A stretch of 64,000 nucleotides of DNA, from the NCBI RefSeq assembly GCF_000143535.2, contig NC_037318.1, positions 1,054,001 to 1,118,000 on the forward strand, given 5' to 3'. The stretch comes from Botrytis cinerea B05.10. Taxonomy: Eukaryota > Ascomycota > Leotiomycetes > Helotiales > Sclerotiniaceae. How positions within the stretch are numbered: the stretch's first letter is position 1; every line of letters starts with the position of its first letter. Under the pieces are notes generated by a model. The model saw nothing but the letters and a program-made list of their open reading frames with translations, was not told the origin of the DNA and made no database searches. Below are positions 35,203 through 47,377 of this stretch, piece after piece. Position numbers and translations under genes: made by a program.

Positions 35203-37596
35203 ATGGCTCGCCTCAATCCCACAACGAAATCAAAAGCCCCTCCGCTCTTCAGGCCTCCTGCTACCCCCGCTACAAATTCGAATCCTATCCCCTCATCATC
35301 GCCTGCATTTGCAACTCCGGTACATCCTATACGACCCTTCAACCCCACCGCAGCTCCTATACCGAAAGCGAGTATCCTACCAATTCTCCTTCCACCTGCG
35401 ACTTTAAGACCATTGGCTTTCCGCACTTTCACAAAAAAGCATAGTTTAACATTGACGTCGTCGGCATTACAAGTGTTGGCTACTTTTATTGGAAAGCATT
35501 GTGGGACAGGATGGAGGGAAGAAGGACTGGCAGAGAGAGTCTTGGAGGAGGTCGCCAAGAGTTGGAAGAATAGGAGTGGCGGTGTCATTGTCGAGGGCGA
35601 GGGAACGGAATTGAAGGAGATTCTGAAAGCTTTGGAAGGGAATATGAGTGGTGGAAGGATAGTCATAGGAAGAGAGCTAAGTCGGCAAAATAGTTTAGTA
35701 CTGGGATCATCACAATATGGAGAGGTCAATCATACAAGACTTGGGCTACGGCCAGGGAATATACCCAGAGAGGATAGTCAGTCAAGTTTGGGAATGTCAA
35801 CGTTGGAGGTCAATGACGAGGAAGATGAGGATGGCCTGATGGATCCAAGAAGGTGGTTAAAAGTCATTGATGCATTTGAGCAACCTCGACTAGTGTACAA
35901 TGTTGCTAAAAAGCACTTTGATAGGTATGTTTCAATGATAAAATTTTATCTGAATCGACTAACTCAGTACAGAGATACCTCCAAACCTTCATTGTTCCCA
36001 CCTGCGTCTCATAAAACACTCCTCTTCCAAAACCGCTATAATGTTATCCATCAACGTCTCCTTCGCAATGAATCTTTTCAAACGCCCGCTTTTCAAGGTG
36101 GCAAATCTTCCCTTCAACGCAGCACGTCCGCCATTACCACCCAACAACAATCATACAAATTAACGCCGATAGCTAATCTTCTCGGTCGCAATCGCAGCTC
36201 TCATATGCTTCTCGGTCTCCTCAGTATTTCACCCACTGGTACCCTCGCCATCAATGACCTGACGGGCAGTATCGCTCTCGATCTTACACACGCAGCAGCC
36301 ATTCCCGAAGATAGCGCCTGGTTTGCCCCTGGGATGATGGTACTCGTAGACGGCACGTACGAGGAAGATGAAACTGGGACGTCATCTCGTCTTGGTGGAA
36401 ATGGGGGCGTAGGGGGTACTATTTCTGGAAAATTTGTCGGCTTCTTCATCGGCCACCCTCCCCCCGAACGCCGTCATGTGACTTTAGGCACAGCCGGTGA
36501 GGGAGATACCACAGCCGGCGGTGGTTTCGGCTGGGTAGACTTCCTAGGCGTGGGTAGTTCTCGCGCCCTAGGCAACAAAATGCAACGACTGGAACAAAAG
36601 CTTCTCCGACCCCCTCCCCCTGACACAGATACAGATGATCCCCCGCCTCCATCCAGAGGCCGTGTAGTCATTCTTGGTGATGTACATCTCGACATTCCTC
36701 AAACTCTTCAAGCCCTCAAAAAGATTCTCTCTCTATACTCATCTGAACCAGAAGGCTGCACACCTATGACCTTTATCCTCCTCGGCTCTTTCGTCTCTCA
36801 TGCCGTACTGGCTCGGGGCGGATCGGGAGGCTCTATAGAATATAAAGAGTATTTTGATTCCCTTGCAGCCGTTCTCTCTGAATACCCTACCATCTTAAGT
36901 ACAGCAACATTCATATTTATCCCTGGCCCCAACGATGCATGGGTTTCAGCCTTCTCATCCGGGTCTACTGTTCCTCTGCCCAGAAAACCCGTACCGGAAA
37001 TGTTCACATCCCGCATAAAACGTGCCTTTGCAAACGCAAACACTGAAATGGAGAAAGAAAACGGTAATAAAGGAGATGGAGAGGCCATTTGGACGAGTAA
37101 TCCTGCAAGAGTCAGTTTATTTGGCATGAGCTGTGAACTGGTAGTATTCCGCGACGACGTTAGCGGACGATTGCGTCGTACAGCTGTTACACTCAAGTCA
37201 TCTCAAACGTCAAACCCTGAAAACGAAGATGAAGATATAGATATGTCACCACCTCCATCTTCAATTCCCTCTTCCACCCCTCCTCCAGAAATCGATCCCG
37301 ATATCCACACCGCGCGTCGTCTTACCAGGACACTCCTCGATCAGGGACATCTTTCACCCTTTCCTCTAAACATCGCACCCCAGCATTGGGATTTCTCAAA
37401 TGCGTTGAGCATTTATCCATTGCCAACAGCAATTGTTATGTGCGATGTAGATAGCCCGGCATTTTGCTTGACGTACGAGGGGTGTCATGTAATGAATCCA
37501 GCGAGTGTAGTAGCAAAGGGGAGAAGAGGCGTAGCGAGATGGATAGAGTATGATGTTTGGGGACGGGCTGGGAAGGTCAGAGAGGTGGGATTTTAG
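35203..37596 (+). CDS. DPB2: DNA polymerase epsilon subunit B (Dpb2), 781 aa
   Basis: The frame is open throughout, but 35925-35972 is best read as a 48-nt intron (GTATGT donor, GACTAACTCAG branch, TACAG acceptor). Removing it leaves the conserved AKKHFDR-DTSKPSLFPP junction and gives exons 35203-35924 and 35973-37596. The N terminus is Pro-rich, followed by a small helical domain. An OB-fold region follows (LLGLLSISPTGTLAINDLTG). Then comes the inactive calcineurin-like phosphoesterase domain: VVILGDVHLDIPQTL, FILLGSFVSH, FIFIPGPNDAW. This is the standard B-subunit layout. The protein stabilises Pol epsilon for leading-strand replication and links it to the CMG helicase. Confidence 0.92.
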   Translation: MARLNPTTKSKAPPLFRPPATPATNSNPIPSSSPAFATPVHPIRPFNPTAAPIPKASILPILLPPATLRPLAFRTFTKKHSLTLTSSALQVLATFIGKHCGTGWREEGLAERVLEEVAKSWKNRSGGVIVEGEGTELKEILKALEGNMSGGRIVIGRELSRQNSLVLGSSQYGEVNHTRLGLRPGNIPREDSQSSLGMSTLEVNDEEDEDGLMDPRRWLKVIDAFEQPRLVYNVAKKHFDRYVSMIKFYLNRLTQYRDTSKPSLFPPASHKTLLFQNRYNVIHQRLLRNESFQTPAFQGGKSSLQRSTSAITTQQQSYKLTPIANLLGRNRSSHMLLGLLSISPTGTLAINDLTGSIALDLTHAAAIPEDSAWFAPGMMVLVDGTYEEDETGTSSRLGGNGGVGGTISGKFVGFFIGHPPPERRHVTLGTAGEGDTTAGGGFGWVDFLGVGSSRALGNKMQRLEQKLLRPPPPDTDTDDPPPPSRGRVVILGDVHLDIPQTLQALKKILSLYSSEPEGCTPMTFILLGSFVSHAVLARGGSGGSIEYKEYFDSLAAVLSEYPTILSTATFIFIPGPNDAWVSAFSSGSTVPLPRKPVPEMFTSRIKRAFANANTEMEKENGNKGDGEAIWTSNPARVSLFGMSCELVVFRDDVSGRLRRTAVTLKSSQTSNPENEDEDIDMSPPPSSIPSSTPPPEIDPDIHTARRLTRTLLDQGHLSPFPLNIAPQHWDFSNALSIYPLPTAIVMCDVDSPAFCLTYEGCHVMNPASVVAKGRRGVARWIEYDVWGRAGKVREVGF

Positions 37597-38528
37597 GGAC
37601 ATGATGGAAGAAATTATTGGGTTCAACGGGATTTGAATCCAAAATGCTTATACTATATATTCCTCCCTGAACTATTATTTTATATCTTCTTTAATGGAGC
37701 ATTTTTTCAGTTAGGCGGACTCAGAGTTGTAAAGGTCGATTTCTACATCGTCCAGAGTTAGGCGTTGGGTGTTAAATATGAAAGAGGTGGGGGGTCAATG
37801 AACAACATTACAGAATCATGTACAATACTCGATCGATGTAAGTATCTAGGGGTAGCTACAAATGTTGTCATGGACGCCGTTGGACACAACTCTCGGTAGA
37901 GCACAACATCAAATCTTTTCAAAATCCAAACAATGATGTGATGATCGGCAAAGTTAAATTTTAGTGCTGGATGAACTCAGAGATGCTGAAGACAACCTCT
38001 TGATTTTACAGTAGGGACATCGTCAAGTAATTTAACTGTCATCAACACATGATTGCATCCCTATATCATATTAACAAGATATGACCAAGTATTCAACTCT
38101 ATCATCCACAGCATTATTATCTAATTCACATGATCAAACACATCATAACACGTGGAAATGAATCAATACATATTCACTTCAAGCCTCCGCCTTTTATTAA
38201 CCTGTTTAATTTGAGGATTGCATACAAATGCAACCTCAGCAGCTTAGACGAGGGGCATTGACGTTCAAGGTCTCCCTGCAAAAGATGAACGACTTGGTCC
38301 AATTCGAGTCCTAATCCTAGATCCCGTGATATCAAAAGCTCAGCGCGCATGATTATTCCTCTGCCAATCCACGTATCTTTGTGGCTCCGTCGTTATATAT
38401 ACTTGAGTTATGAGTCTCTCATATCCCACTCACCGATAACGCCATAACCTATAACCTGAATCCCAATCATTCGTTCACAATATTGAACAGTATGGATATT
38501 TGGTATAATGCCTCTACCCAAAACTTAT
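37597..38528. other. Convergent intergenic region, about 930 bp
   Basis: The 3' flanks of the Pol epsilon B and Rab-GAP genes. No gene seen; a short self-complementary-looking GGGTTCAAC/GATTTGAATCC stretch near 37620-37641 has T-arm-like words but no tRNA body. Confidence 0.45.
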
Positions 38529-40373
38529 TCAATAAGGGGCACTCGATGGTGTAGTACTACTGCTGCCACGTAAATGTGATGAAGAGCCCTTGAAGAGAGA
38601 TTGCCATACGAATGCTTCTCCCAGAAGCATGTTGATATCAGTCTCTGTCCAGTTGCGAGTTGGTAGCGCTTGAAGAAACATCATAATTTCTTGGAAGTCC
38701 ATCTTTAGTAATTTAGAGGACCATTTTACAAGAAATGCGAGGCACACGTATAAGTGAAACTCTGAAAATCCTTGCTCTTCCGCCTAATAGTTGTGTTAGG
38801 AGTGGGAAAGAAAGGAAGCATTTGTTACTAACCAAGTAAGTGTCCCACATTCTAATAGTATTTTGAACACTAATCTCCCGCATCAAAAGGCAGTTCATCC
38901 ACCGGAAACTAAATTGTATAAATTCAACACCTTCTGCTTGGAGATGCTTGGCCAATGGTTCATCGATCCTTGCAGTTAAATCCCGAAGTGACGCCACTTG
39001 ACGTTGAATCCCTGGCTGCGCAAAAATATAGTTATCCTGAATGCCATCCAAAAGTTTTGTTAAACACCAAAAGGAATCTGCTTCAACTGCGTCTAAAACT
39101 GGTTTTGGGAGCTGCCCTGGATCCATACCGCTTTCTACATCCGAATCTGCGATATAGGTAGCGAGGAAAACCTGCCAGAATGGCGTGACAAGGTCATTAA
39201 TGCCTTGCACATAACCACTGGCAGGATGGCGGATCGCCCAAACATATAATATCCTTTCTAAAGATCGTTGTGTAGCTTCATAACTGTAAAGCTCTAAGTG
39301 AGGATTGGTTCGTGGAACATCGATGCTGATCTGATGCCAAATTGCTTCATCAAGTCCCCTGGCTTTGCCAGTGGGAGCAGAAGTAGTGCCGCCTTTTTCG
39401 AAAGCTTGTCGTACCCCATCAAGATATTCCTTTCGTTTACGTTCCAGTGTTCCTACGCGCCTTTCACTGCTAGTTGGGAGATAGCCAAGTAGGAGCTGCC
39501 ATGACATGGCACGAACTTCTTCTGGTATTCCATTCCAAGAGGCATCTCTGAGTTCGGTCAAAGGTATCGAGGTAGCTTGTAATATCTTTTTGAATTTATT
39601 TATTCGCGTTATCCGGGCTCCGTATGCTTCTACTTCTTTTGATGTAGCATTAGGTGGTACTGGAGGGTGATCTATTAAATGTAGAGAATTTGCCGGATCC
39701 CGGAGTATTTCTTTATATTGAGGCCGGAGTATCTTCCCTTCACTCTTTTTTGCAACTGGATAGCTTGGCGCTGGTCTTTCGATCGCAATATCTGCACTGT
39801 TTGACATTCTTCGCGACCCTAAGCCCACTGCACTCGCCCCAAAGCTAGAGCGCCACGGAGGGGTCTTGCCTTCATCAACGGTGGTATTGGCCGACGCACT
39901 CTTCAACCGGCTCTGGTTCTTGCGCTTCTTGCTGGAGATGCTTGGAAGGCCAAAATCATCTCCATCATCATCCTCATATCCATATTCGTCTTCTTCCTCT
40001 TCTTCATCATCTGCAGCCCAATCATTATTGGTGTGCGACATGAAATCTGTGTATGATCTGCGAGGTGGCGGGGACAATGCTGCCGGACCTCGTTGAGGTG
40101 GAGTGTCGCTTCGATACTTGTGCGAGGGATTGGATGGAGGCGTTCTGGGGCGTGCAGTGTTAGATAATGATCTAAACTCTAGGTTAGCTGGTATTCTACA
40201 ACACAGCGGCATTGTGAAACGTGCAAGTTATCGAACTTCAGTATGTCGGCATGAGAGTAACCAGCTCCCACAACAAGTCCGGATCCCGAATCGCTACTTT
40301 GCTTTTTGGGCGATGCATCACGGCGACCACTTGCTGTTCGGGCACGCCAAAAAGGAGATGATGATCTGTTCAT
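38529..40373 (-). CDS. GYP1: TBC-domain Rab GTPase-activating protein, Gyp1 type
   Basis: The last exon is 38783-38529. A 49-nt intron (38784-38832) joins it in frame to the main exon, which is open to 40212. The true start is probably the ATG at 40373 (MNRSSSPFWRA) in a first exon; an intron around 40170-40245 must be removed, but its donor is not certain. The TBC domain has GIPEEVRAMSWQLLLGYLP, the catalytic arginine in IDVPRTNPH and the glutamine in SGYVQGINDL, so the dual-finger GAP residues are intact. The end MWDTYL plus AEEQGFSEFHLYVC is the usual TBC finish. Gyp1 stimulates Ypt1/Rab1 GTP hydrolysis at the Golgi. An acidic Asp/Glu run precedes the domain. Confidence 0.88.
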
Positions 40374-41272
40374 GTCAGTCCCTGGGATTCATATCTCAAA
40401 AGCGCAACTCAAAGCTTCGGCAAAGCGGGCGCAAAGATATCTCGATTGGAAACGTACTCAGCACGCTCTGCAATGTAAGGTCAGTTTTCGGTTAGATAAA
40501 GAGAATACATTGCGCATAGCTTAACATGCAGAAACATGCGTATTCTTCAAGACAGCAGGTACGGGGGGGGGTAAACTGACCAACCTGAACCATCTCCTAC
40601 AACAGTGGCTCGAGTCAGCTGGATAATACAGACAACTTGGATAATGGCATTGCATACCTGTTGTACTGGTTTTTTGCTACCATTGGAAGAAGAGAACATC
40701 TTCACAGCCCCTCGTAGAATGAACGGCTCAGTTGCAATTCGTTCTTTTTCATTCCTTTCGCAGTATTATTATATTTCGAAGTTCATTGCCGTTCCTTTTG
40801 TTTGAACGTGGTATGGTATGGGTACATTGCGCAGGCTCAGGCGGGGAAAGCCCCGCTAGCTCGAAATTAGTACGCTAAAATCGTACTAAGGCGGAACGGA
40901 CCAGGGCGCGCCATGCTATCGATTCAAATGTTGTTATTGGGTTTAAGGCCTTTCCTCCTTAGCAGACCTTCAATTTAGATATTTACTCTCACTTGAATTG
41001 GAATCCAATCCCTATATCAATCTTTTTCTCTCCATCTACATCACTTCAAGCCTCCTTTCCTTTCCTTTCCATTTCAGTCTCGGCATCAAGAGCTCTCTGA
41101 GCATACTTCTTGACTCTTCTAAATACTTCCAGTAACTTGCGATCAAGACTGCAGCCCTTTCGCAAATCTTCTTCATCGAGAAGTACGCGAAACAGCAGTC
41201 GCGCATCGTTCTACAAGTTTACCTTGAATTGAACTTAATCAACTTATCTCACAGAAAACAGATAGACTCATC
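40374..41272. other. Divergent intergenic region, about 900 bp
   Basis: Lies between the Rab-GAP (minus) and Hrp1 (plus) genes and should hold both promoters. It has a run of nine G at 40563-40571 and a CCTTTCCTTT-type pyrimidine tract around 41045-41082, typical of strongly expressed fungal promoters or leaders. No gene seen. Confidence 0.45.
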
Positions 41273-44267
41273 ATGGCTGAAGCCGAGAATTTCGAGGAAG
41301 ATCTCTTCGCTGACCTGTATGTACTATTCACCTCACACCTACTTTTCAAAAAAATTCTGGTGGTCGCACCTTTATCAACACGTTGCAAAACATTCAGCTG
41401 ATACATTGCGTAAGGTACACCGAAGATGATAACGCCGCAAATGCATCAGAGGCTGTGACCGAACCTACCGTCCAACCATCAGCCCCTGCTACAGAAACCA
41501 AACCCGAAATACCAGCCGAACAAGAAATTGAACAAAATCCACATAATGGAGATGGGGATGGTGATCAACAAATGTACAATGGTGAACAGGATGTGGATGA
41601 GGATATAGATTTCAATCTGGGAAACGGGAATGGCAATGGGGGTGGTTATGATGCTCCTTCTACTAGGGATGAAGCACAAGGACCGGGTATTAAGGAAGAT
41701 GGGTAAGATTACAGATTTTTTTCCTCTACACTTTATCATTGCTATGCTGCAAATTTGCAATATGACTATAGTCACGGAACTTCGGGCTCAACTCACACCA
41801 AGCATGGAATATGGAGATCATGGATATGATGGGTTGGGGTTGATGCAGAGGTCAGGACATAAACTGGCAGCAAATCTGGAAGCTGGAGTTGTGATCGGGA
41901 ATGGAATCAAATGAGATAGGGACGGGTACTTTTGGATGGGAGCTTTCGGGGGTTCAGGTGGCTATGTGAAGGGTTCTTGGGCGCTTGATCCAATATTATA
42001 TCCTGCTTTGGCACTGGGTATTTACTTTGGACTTGGCTCAAGGCTAAGGGAGCATGGAGAAGGAATGGCGTTGGAACAAGCTCAGAGTCATTTGATTTGA
42101 GATAATTGGGTATACACACCACATGCATTCGCCATCCACAACGGCAATAGTCAAACCTGCTACTACTACTACTACTACTACTACTACATAGCCTATTGTC
42201 GATATAATCTTCATAGAGCCACAGACACAGATAGGCCATAGCCCATAGCTTCGACGCCAGTACCTAGCATCACGATAGCAAAAAAACGCGATTTTTTTTT
42301 GGATATCTTATGGTGCCATCTGTTCTATCGTTATTGCATGATTTGCAGGCAATGTTAGACGGTTATTGCTTGGGTGTGTACCTGGCATTAACATCATGCT
42401 GGAAATGTCGAAAGCTCCATCAAATGCCAGATGTGGTCCTTTAAACCCCAACCCACCCTTGCTCCTTCGCCTGCAGCCCAGTTACAAATTATTTTTCCAG
42501 TCAGCAATGGAGAATCGGATGTCATCTCGTCCCCGAGAAATGAAACAGCCTAGGAGAAAGCACTGGTGCACTGATTGCTTCGAAGATAACTGATACGGGA
42601 CGACTTCTTTGCCTGTTCTCATTGTCGCCATACGAATTGATGAGTATAGCCAGAATGCTAACTTTTGCCTGCTTAGTAAAATGTTCATTGGTGGTTTGAA
42701 TTGGGAAACGACAGATGGTGAGATGGCCAAATTTCAACGTTACGCTTAACCCCTGTACGACCACTAACGATAGATTATAGAATCATTGAAGGATTACTTC
42801 TCACAATTTGGTGAAGTACTTGAATGTACTGTCATGCGAGATGGTGCCTCTGGTCGATCTCGAGGATTTGGGTTCCTGACATTCAAAGACGCCCGGACTG
42901 TCAATATTGTCATGGTTAAAGAACATTACCTTGACGGCAAAATAGTAAGACCCGATCTCAAAACCTTTAACAATTCTTTACGCTCTTATCCTTCCAAATT
43001 TCTCCTATTAGCTTCAGAAGGCACTCACTCACATACAACTTTTAAGATTGATCCCAAGCGCGCTATTCCCAGAGATGAGCAAGAACGTACGAGCAAAATT
43101 TTCGTTGGTGGTGTCAGTCAGGATGCTTCCGAACAAGATTTCAAAGAGTACTTCACGCAATTTGGACGAGTTGTTGATGCTACTCTTATGATGGACAAAG
43201 ACACCGGTAGGCCAAGAGGATTTGGATTCGTCACATTCGACAGTGAAGCCGCTGTCGAAGCATGCTTGGAAGCTCCACTCGAAATTCATGGAAAGCCAAT
43301 CGAGGTCAAGAAAGCCCAGCCTCGAGGCAACATACGAGAAGAGGAAGAAACCAGGGGGCCACGAGGCAGTAGATTCAAGAAAGGTGGAAACGCCAGTGAC
43401 GAATTTCAGAATTCTAATCAACAGCAACAAGGTGGTCAAATGAATGTCCCAGGTGGTATGACTCCTCAATTAATGGCTCAATATTGGCAGCGCATGCAAC
43501 AGTACTTTGCAGTAATGCAACAACAAATGGCCATGGGCGGGGGGCGAGGACAAATGCCAGGCGGAATGCCCGGCGGTATGAATCCTGCCATGATGGCCCA
43601 AATGGCTCAGATGCAGCAGATGCAGCAAATGCAGCAGCAAATGCAAGGAGGGGGAGGCGCTGGAGCGCGCAGCCAAAGTCCTCAAAGTCCAACTGCTGGA
43701 ATGGCAGCAATGGCCAGTATGAATCCAGCCATGATGCAACAGATGCAGCAAATGCAACAAATGCAGATGCAACAGGCCATGGGCGGACAAGGAGGTAACT
43801 TTCCGGCTGGAGGTGGGAGTAACCCCGGTGGTCGAATGGGTACACCCGGCTACAATGCCTATGAACAAGGCATCTTCGAGCAACAAAAGTACGAGCAGCA
43901 ACAAATGAGACGTGCTCAACGCGAACAATCTCAATATGGAGGCGGCGGTAGTGGCGGTGGGTATGGAATGGGTGGAGGTGGCGGTGGACCAACCTCTTGG
44001 GAGGGTATGTATGACGATGTTCCTCAGCCAGGCAGTGGTGGTGGTGGTGGTGGTGGTAGTGGCAGCGGTCGTGGTGGATTTGGTGGTGGAAGAGGTCGTG
44101 GAGGTGGAGGTGGAGGAAGCGATAGGGGGTCTGCTCCTCCTGCGACTGCACCTAATGCACCTGCCGGTGCTCCAACAGGCCCGAAGAATGCTGGAAAGCC
44201 TGGTGCGAACTACAGGGGTGGTGGAAGGGGTGGCAACAGAGGTTTTCATCCTTATGCTAGGGGATAA
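41273..44267 (+). CDS. HRP1: Hrp1/Nab4-type two-RRM RNA-binding protein (585 aa)
   Basis: Five exons: 41273-41316, 41415-41702, 42677-42717, 42781-42944 and 43047-44267, all in phase. Intron 2 is 974 nt, very long for this window. Intron 4 (102 nt) is open in frame but splits the conserved GKI-IDPKRAIPRDEQ linker, so it must be spliced. RRM1 has MFIGGL and RGFGFLTF; RRM2 has KIFVGGV and RGFGFVTF. An acidic N terminus comes first; a long Gln/Met-rich then Gly-rich RGG-like tail comes last. Yeast Hrp1 is cleavage factor IB: it binds UA-rich polyadenylation signals and shuttles with mRNA. The tail length and Q/M bias suggest a condensate-forming region. Confidence 0.92.
42160..42188 (+). repeat. 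(CTA)n microsatellite inside Hrp1 intron 2
   Basis: About nine and a half CTA/TAC trinucleotides in a row, within the 974-nt intron. Confidence 0.9.
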
Positions 44268-45091
44268 ATGTGGCACCCACTGTCCCTTGGGTTCTCTGGC
44301 CGAGGAGTTGCTTGAATCAATATTCTAGTAGTCATCTAGCCATCGATAAACTCAGACTCTTCAGTGCAGTCACATTGCCTCACGTACATTCAAAAATCGC
44401 GTCTTTGCTTAGCCTTCGTATCACTTTCGACGACTGCTTTCTCATTTACTTATTTCATTGTCATATTTCGACCTCTAAACCGGGGCCGCGGTGTTAAGGC
44501 TGAACAACTTATGAAGAGCTTCAGATTCAGATAATCATTCCACTGCAAAATCATCGGCATGGAAAAGACTGAGATGGCGCCAGTAATCCAATATCAAAAT
44601 TCCGTTATTGTATAAAGAAACCAGGACATCCCAAAAAACTGGGAATGGAAATGAAGAATAGTTGCCGTGATTGTTGATGCTTCCTTGTATGTGATACTCT
44701 TGATTTGTTTTATTTGATCCAAAGTGACTCCTCATTGTTGTCTTTGTTTTTGTTAAACTGTTATTTGTCTGGCCTGGCTGGCTAAACTATTTCCCTGCTT
44801 GAAAGGAGACTCAGGTAAACTACTGTTAGCATTCCCATGTTTTTGTCCAATTCGTAATTCAATCAAAGAGTATTCTGTCTCATGCAAAGTTGCAAAGTTG
44901 CAAAATTGACTGTCGAATAATACTCTGTTTTGTTCAAAAGGCTGAAGATTAATGAAAGCATTGTGATATTAGGTCAGGCTCCTACATGCTGAGTCAGAAT
45001 TTAACTCTTCCTGCTGCGCCTACTAGGTACATAAGCCCCAGAATCGCCTTCATCAATAAACAAGCAATCCCATCAACATCAGTAAAACACA
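44268..45091. other. Intergenic, about 820 bp
   Basis: 3' flank of Hrp1 and promoter of the 2EXR gene (a TCAACATCAGTAAAACACA leader precedes the ATG). Nothing else seen. Confidence 0.45.
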
Positions 45092-46138
45092 ATGTCTCTC
45101 TCTTCAACAGCAGAAATCAAGTCGGTGGTGTTTCCTCAATTTAAAAACTTTCCCACGGACATCCGCCTAATTGTGTGGGAATACTGCATTCCCCCATCTA
45201 GGGTGGTTGTTTTGACTCACGAACCCATCAAGACGCCCGTGAATCGTGTGGACGACATTTGGGCGTTCAGATCACAAACTCCAGTTCCTGCCATCTTATT
45301 TGTCAATCGAGAATCTTATCATATCACAACGAAATTTTATGAGCGCACGTTCATAAACGGGTATCGCGAAGGCACCCATACTCTTGCCGAAACCTGGTTT
45401 GACTTCAAAAGGGATATTCTATATCTGCCTCAGCAACATATAGCCGCCCAGCTCAGCGATTTTCTCTCTGCTCTTCCCCGATCAACTCATGGCAATCAAG
45501 ATACAGGAGGCTTTAATAGAGTGGAAAACCTTGCATTACCAATCAGGTGGTTGCCCAATTTTGCACGTGTTTCGGACGGCACCATACATAAACCCTTGAC
45601 CAGACTGTTAGGCACATTTGGCAGTGTAAAAAAAGTCTATTTTATAGCTGGTCAAGACCCCCCGCACCCTTGTACAGAGAGTGATGTTGTTTTCCAGGAT
45701 GGATGGCATCTTCCTTGCAGGTGTATTGAAATGTTTGAGCTTTCAAAAGCGCGCGATGCTACCCTTTTAGCTCCAGAACCATTTCCACCATATTCTGTTG
45801 CAAGGCACATGGTGGAAAACGAAAGTTTTGTCGTAGATGAAGAACTATTAGGTATTGATAGGGAGAAATGGAATGATCGTGTTGCAACTCGCTCACAAAG
45901 CCTTGCGATTAATATTACAGGTGAACGAGATGGACCTGACGAAAGACATTGGGAAATGCCTGATTTTGAGACCAGGATATTGGTCAGTCAGGACTATCAA
46001 GTGAAGTTCGAAGCTCAAAGGCTAGAATATCTCAACATGATTGAGGAAAATGTGAAGAGGCATGAGAATCACAAGGAAGACGAATGTAACTGCCAACTTG
46101 TTAGCTCCTCCGACAGGATATTCCAGGGACAACGATAG
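45092..46138 (+). CDS. 2EXR-domain protein (348 aa)
   Basis: Single exon with ATG at 45092 in good context. The N-terminal half matches the fungal 2EXR family: FPQFKNFPTDIRLIVWEYCI, then a Pro/Arg-rich link, then ILFVNRESYHITTKFYERTF. Later FDFKRDILYLP and a beta-rich region follow the family pattern. Function of the family is unknown; it is greatly expanded in leotiomycete and other ascomycete genomes. The C terminus (after about residue 300) is helical, charged and variable. Confidence 0.85.
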   Translation: MSLSSTAEIKSVVFPQFKNFPTDIRLIVWEYCIPPSRVVVLTHEPIKTPVNRVDDIWAFRSQTPVPAILFVNRESYHITTKFYERTFINGYREGTHTLAETWFDFKRDILYLPQQHIAAQLSDFLSALPRSTHGNQDTGGFNRVENLALPIRWLPNFARVSDGTIHKPLTRLLGTFGSVKKVYFIAGQDPPHPCTESDVVFQDGWHLPCRCIEMFELSKARDATLLAPEPFPPYSVARHMVENESFVVDEELLGIDREKWNDRVATRSQSLAINITGERDGPDERHWEMPDFETRILVSQDYQVKFEAQRLEYLNMIEENVKRHENHKEDECNCQLVSSSDRIFQGQR

Positions 46139-47377
46139 GAACTCAGAGGATTGTATGGTTGTTGAGTCCTTCTCTTCGAGTGCCTGCCTCAATCTACTCT
46201 CAAGGTACCATGACGGCTAGTTTGGATACACAAATCCGCATGGATTCCATTAAATAATCTACTCTTTTTGAAAGCGGATTTTGAGGCCGTATTTGTATGC
46301 AAAGTTGGTAAAATCGTAAGTTTTGTCTCATGCTTTATAATTATGAGCGTTTCAAACCCTTAAAGTCTAAAGCTCTTCCTATATGATTCCCTTACTCAAT
46401 TATTTATCATTAAACGCGCTTAATCGTGATGTAATCTCTCATGTATGCATAGTTGGCACGTGGTTGGTGTAAACATGCGCTCTACGAGTGCTAGGCTCGT
46501 AGACCTTTAGTTGCAGATTCTAAGGATAAATTGTACCCTTCTCTCGCAGTTCTTCCAAGGCAAAGTGCCACTATTCGAATGTCAGTAGCAAGCTGCTGAA
46601 TCGAACTCCCCACCTAGATATATCCATGTGTCATACAAACACTCCACTTCCTCTTATTTTCACAATTCTACAAATTGATAGTTTTCTCTGAAGCGGATTG
46701 GTACTACCACGGATTCTGCGGTGGCACAAAGAGCAGATTACTTCAGTGGACCCGGCGCGGGTTTTACATCCAAACTATTCCTGAGTCCATCGTTGTTATC
46801 CGGCATTTACACCTTCACTTTTGCTAGCTTTCTAATTTTCACATCGCTCACATATTTTAGAGGTGTGGCTGCCTATACTGTTGTACTTGGTGCAATCTGG
46901 CGACTGCAACATTTATCGAATGAGGAAGTTGGCATGGTCAGCAGTGCCAACGATCACAAAAAGAAAAGGCCATAAGACGAGACACTAGATATCTAGATGA
47001 TGAGCATGACCACATTAGGGTTCTAAATCGAGATATGAAGATCAAATCCATTCGATTCGAGAAAAGAGTGCGATTCATGTATTGAATATTTGTGGTATCA
47101 CCATGGGGATGGTGAAATGTCAACAACACTGTGCCTCACAATGTGTAACATTGCTGAAGGGGCTAGAACGATGGCTACGAAACTATTAAGATTTAGTGCC
47201 TAGGTGCTAGTGCAGGTAAAGTCATATGGTACCTATATCACATGACTCATGTTCCAACAACTATCAATCTGGATGAAAGTCAAATGGGACGTTTGACTCC
47301 TATCGATCATATCTCCCTAATTTCTCCTCATACATAATCGTAATCAACGTCAGTCCTTTATAAGATCTTGAGCGACA
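46139..47377. other. Intergenic, about 1.2 kb
   Basis: Mostly non-coding. A frame at 46721-46975 (plus) encodes two hydrophobic stretches and ends KKKRP, but it begins with GTG and no ATG or clean upstream exon was found; a remnant of a membrane-protein gene is possible. Confidence 0.35.

Noticed and set aside
37611..37641. T-arm-like words GGTTCAAC and GATTTGAATCC
   Set aside because: No acceptor stem or D arm could be paired; probably chance.
43414..44276. Long antisense frames in the Hrp1 tail (His- or Thr-rich)
   Set aside because: Shadows of the Gln/Met/Gly-rich coding repeats on the plus strand.
46721..46975. 84-codon frame with two hydrophobic stretches
   Set aside because: Starts with GTG, no ATG and no clean upstream exon; kept only as a possible remnant in the gap description.
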